Translations under genes and position numbers: made by a program
The notes under the pieces: generated by a model
Seen by the model: only the letters and a program-made list of their open reading frames with translations
Told to the model about the DNA's origin: nothing
The model's database searches: none
Part shown: positions 61,015 to 64,000 of the stretch, piece by piece
Layout of the letters: each line of letters opens with the position of its first letter
Numbering within the stretch: position 1 is the first letter of the stretch
Origin: Linnemannia hyalina
Lineage: Eukaryota > Mortierellomycota > Mortierellomycetes > Mortierellales > Mortierellaceae
Length of the DNA: 64,000 nt
Direction of reading: 5' to 3'
Assembly: GCA_019671135.1 (NCBI GenBank)
Contig: JAHRHY010000010.1
Coordinates: 1,364,001-1,428,000, forward strand

Positions 61015-61790
61015 GACAGTTGGCCGTGTTGATGTGAAGGGTGGAAGGGTGGAAGGTTGGAAGGGTGGAAAGGTGGAAGGGTGGAAGAGTGGAGGGGTGG
61101 AGAGAGTAAGGAGGGACAAGGGGTATGTAGGTTGACTGTGGAGGGAGTGAAAGATGAATGAATGAAGAAAAAGAAACGAGTGAAGGACGGAAATAAAGAG
61201 AGCGAGAGAGAGAGAGAGAGGAGAGAGAGAGATGTTAAATAATAAAAAGTGGAAGATAGCGGAGAGAGAGAGAGTGAGGTGTGCAGTTGTGTGTGTGGTG
61301 AGCTCTGTGCTCTCTCTTTGTTGTTGTGCTTATCGTTGTTGCGGGAATGGGAAGGAGCGAGTAGGAGAGTGAACAAGGAACGTGAGGAGGAAGGGAATGC
61401 AAGGAGAAGGAGGCAAAGAGAAGGTGTGGATGGATAATAAAAAAAAAAGTCAAAGGCCAGGCACAGGAACAGGTTCAGGAGCAGAGGAAGCGCCAGAAGA
61501 GCTAAAAAAAACAAACAAAAGACTGCAGTGCACAGAGCAAAGAACAGGGTGCTGCGAAACACAACCCCAGCCACGCTCTAACGCGGTTCTTCGGTCCTTG
61601 GAAAGGTGCTTCTGTGACGTGTCGCGTTCGCAGTTGGCCCTGGCTGCTGGACCACCTTTTCATATCACCCCTTCTTTCTTCTTTCTTTCACTCCTTCACT
61701 TTCACATCGCTCCTATCCTCATCCACTTGCACACTTTTTACACTTCGCACTCCCATCTCACATACACACATACACACATACATACATACC
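61015..61790. other. Divergent promoter region, kinesin (-) and Spc1 (+)
   Basis: A purine-rich minisatellite with units like GGTGGAAGG lies at about 61030-61105, in the kinesin 5' leader. (GA)n tracts occur at 61199-61230 and 61260-61275. 61740-61790 is (CATA)n-like, directly before the Spc1 start. No protein gene is supported. Confidence 0.5.
61030..61105. repeat. GGTGGAAGG minisatellite in the kinesin leader
   Basis: About eight imperfect 8-10 bp units (GGTGGAAGG, GTTGGAAGG, GGTGGAAAG) occupy the sequence just upstream of the kinesin ATG. On the sense strand they read as CCTTCCACC repeats. Confidence 0.85.
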
Positions 61791-62556
61791 ATGTTCGAAT
61801 TCCACATCGTAACGTCCTCTTCTCCCACTTCTTACATCGTTCTCTCAAGCATCACACGCTGAATCCCACAACCAGGAACTGACCCACAAAAACCTTCTTC
61901 CTCATTTACAATCCCCCTATCATACAAAACAGGACTTTCAAGGACAGCACCTTGCCGAGCAGGTCACCCAGGGCGTCATCTCGTTCTTTGGCGTACGTTC
62001 CCATTTCCTTTCTTTCTCCATTCTGTGCAATGCAAGTAGTTGGTTCAACAAAGGCAACCTAGGAAAGTGAAGCTTACGCCTATTGTCCCTTTGGTGCTCG
62101 CCTCACGTCGTCTACTCCACTACAACTACTAGGTGATTGCCTTTTTGGTGGGATTGATCGCTCAGGATATCCGTCTGTCTATGTACATTTTTGCCGCCGG
62201 AGTCGTCGTCGCCGCCTTTGTAAGCACAGCACACACACACACACACACACACCTTTTACCTCTCTCTCACATACTTTAACCCGTTTGGCCATCTATCTTA
62301 CATTTCTCGCCTCTTGAAGTTCGTTCATTCTCCACAAAAACATGATCTGATCCACCCTGTCAACAAACGCTAATTAGTTGCCATCCTCCTCTCCCATATA
62401 TTTTTCCAGTCGGTAATTCCTGCATGGCCATACCTGAGAAAGAGCCCTATCAAGTGGTTGCCCAGCAGGGAGAAACTCGCTGCTGCCGCTGCCGCTGCCG
62501 CTGCATCGAAGCAGGAATCCTCGCCCTCTGATCTCAAGGATAAGAAGACCGCATAG
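61791..62556 (+). CDS. SPC1: Signal peptidase complex subunit 1 (SPC12/Spc1)
   Basis: Spc1 is a small ER-membrane subunit of the signal peptidase complex; it is non-catalytic and tunes substrate choice. Exons 61791..61808 (18 nt), 61933..61992, 62133..62219 and 62410..62556 join in phase to 103 residues (human SPCS1 is about 102). The sequence MFEFHI|DFQGQHLAEQVTQGVISFFG matches the family start 'hiDf.GQ.laE...q.ii'. Two membrane segments follow: VIAFLVGLIAQDI and MYIFAAGVVVAAF. The family ending is PAWPYLRKSPIKWLPSREK, and the tail is Ala-rich then charged. The first exon is tiny and is inferred from the ATG, a GTAACG donor and phase; the other exons are firm. Intron 3 contains a (CA)n microsatellite at about 62226-62252. 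Confidence 0.9.
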
Positions 62557-62968
62557 ACATTCAAGAATAAATACCCTTGTCATGGAATCTTTCAACATCG
62601 TTCATTCGCTCATTCGATCGACTCTATCAGGATTTGAATACACAACGAACGAACGAACAGTCATGAATATAGTTGTCGACTGCAGGATCGCCATTGTTTT
62701 GTTGAAACGCGAAGTGTCTCATATGAACGTAGACGGCTTGAAGAAACTATCCGCATGTTGCCTCGACTGTACGAACCATTGAACGTCAGAAAATCAACAA
62801 TGGATATATATTGTCGTTGACGTTGCCGAAAAAAAAGGTGTATTATGAAAATGTGAGAGTGTGAAGAAAATGCATATGGTACAAGTGTGGGTGTAAATGA
62901 GATAGATGGCTGAAAAAAAAGTAAATGAGGTGAGGCGGAGATGAAGAAAGAAAGAAAAGAAAAGGTCT
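62557..62968. other. Convergent 3' region, Spc1 / Nop9
   Basis: Spc1 (+) and Nop9 (-) converge here. The sequence contains (GAAC)n at 62644-62660 and A runs near 62830 and 62914. No gene is seen. Confidence 0.45.
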
Positions 62969-64000
62969 CTAAGACATGAACTTGCGCTTCTCCTTGTCCT
63001 TCTTGGACTTCTTCTTGCCCTTGCTATCATCGGCATCCTCGGACTTCGACTTCTTGGACTTCTTTTTCTTCTTGGTCGCGTCAATCGCATCTAGGACAGA
63101 CTCGAGATCCTTCGACACCTTCTTCTTCTTCTTCTTGGGTGCCTCCTCCTCCACCTGGGCGTCAGACTCCCCGCCATCACTATCAGAGTCATCAGACTCC
63201 GCTGCCGATTGCTTCTTGGGTGTGGTCGTCTCTGCGTGCGAACGCTTCTTGAACATCTTGTCAATCTCGTCCGACTTGTACTTATCCCTGACCTGGTTCT
63301 CCTCGTCTTCATCCTTAATCAGCATCTACAAAGGCGAAGGAAGTAACCAGGTTAATAACTAATCTTACAACAAGAAACTGAAACCAGCTTGACAATTAAC
63401 CAGAAAAAATGAAATGTACCTTGTCGGGGTCCTCGGAGGACTTCTTGGACTTCTTCTTCTTCTTCCTCTCGGTCACAGTCTTGACGCCAGCAATTCCACC
63501 TCCGAAACCGAGCTCGGCCATCTTGGGGTTGGGTGCAGGCAGTTCAGCGGCGCCGGTGGTATCATTCATGGCCTTCTGCTTGCCATGGGCGGTCGCCAAA
63601 ACAGCATCTCCAAGAATATCCATGAACATGTCCTTCTTGCGCTCAATGCCCTTCTCACGCTCAACCCACTCCTCCCTCTTGCGCTTGAACTGGTCAATCT
63701 TGCAGTTGCGGAGGATAAACTTGCCATGGAAGTTCTGCGACAACTCCTGCTCATGCGCTAACAACTCGGCCGCAATCTTCTCCTTCATCTCAATATCCGA
63801 AACAGCCCAGCACTTGTCAACGGTGTGTCCTCCATAGCGATCCTTAGCCATCGAGTGGTACTTGCCCATGAACGACTTCAAGATCTTTCTCTTCACCTTC
63901 AGGTTCAGAGTAGGCGAAGTCAAGAAGGCCTCAATGACGTGCGAGCCGACGGGGTCCATGGTCCAGGCATACATAAGCTCCTCCTTTTGGGCGAAATAGC
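62969..64000 (-). CDS. NOP9: Nop9-like Pumilio-repeat ribosome biogenesis protein (partial, 5' part outside the window)
   Basis: Nop9 is a nucleolar RNA-binding protein with Pumilio-type repeats, needed for 18S rRNA processing at site D. Exons (minus) 62969..63325 and 63420..>64000 are in phase; the frame is open to the window edge, so the start and most repeats are missing. Visible are one repeat, AWTMDPVGSHVIEAFLTSPT, another, YHSMAKDRYGGHTVDKCWAV, and the family's C-terminal repeat NFHGKFILRNCKIDQFKRKR followed by EEW. The tail has many Lys clusters (RKKKKKSKKSS, PKKKKKKVSKD) mixed with acidic Asp/Ser stretches, typical of nucleolar proteins. Puf6 is the alternative, but the F(H/Y)GKF...N.K.D.FKR ending fits Nop9 better. 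Confidence 0.85.

Overview
This is a stretch of nuclear DNA from a filamentous fungus. The evidence is: protein genes cut by many short GT-AG introns (mostly about 50-120 nt), fungus-specific elongation factor eEF3, a class V myosin, a Ste20/Sps1 kinase, Utp7, Nop9 and GPI-anchor machinery. Several genes have forms not seen in budding yeast: a kinesin-13 with an N-terminal SAM domain, a spastin-type AAA ATPase with a hydrophobic N-terminus, and a selenoprotein-H-like protein. Together with the codon style this suggests an early-diverging lineage such as Mortierellomycota. That placement is inference; I could not run a search.

Layout. 0.7-35 kb is ordinary, gene-dense sequence: myosin V (+), Utp7 (-), a GCK-III-type Ste20 kinase (-), spastin-like AAA ATPase (+), serine hydroxymethyltransferase (-), eEF3 (+), a bHLH factor (-), a bZIP/DUF3425 factor (+), two derlin paralogues in tandem (+), and an unrecognised single-exon gene with a C-terminal membrane segment (-). 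36-53 kb is a gene-poor island. It holds one tRNA-Thr(CGU), a 5'-truncated non-LTR retrotransposon end, a Ded1 helicase copy lacking its catalytic core, a Pif1/Helitron-type helicase remnant, and an unrecognised multi-exon gene (possible GIY-YIG-like motif) with two decayed partial copies behind it. It also carries microsatellites and palindromes. 53-64 kb is housekeeping again: PIG-P/Gpi19 (-), selenoprotein-H-like with AT-hooks (+), SAM-kinesin-13 (-), signal peptidase subunit Spc1 (+) and the 3' part of Nop9 (-), which runs off the window.

The genes do not form one pathway. Themes are ribosome production (Utp7, Nop9), translation (eEF3), the secretory pathway and ER quality control (derlins, PIG-P, Spc1, possibly spastin) and the cytoskeleton (myosin V, kinesin-13, spastin). 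Exon coordinates below were placed by hand from splice consensus, reading phase and family similarity. They are phase-consistent but have no transcript support.
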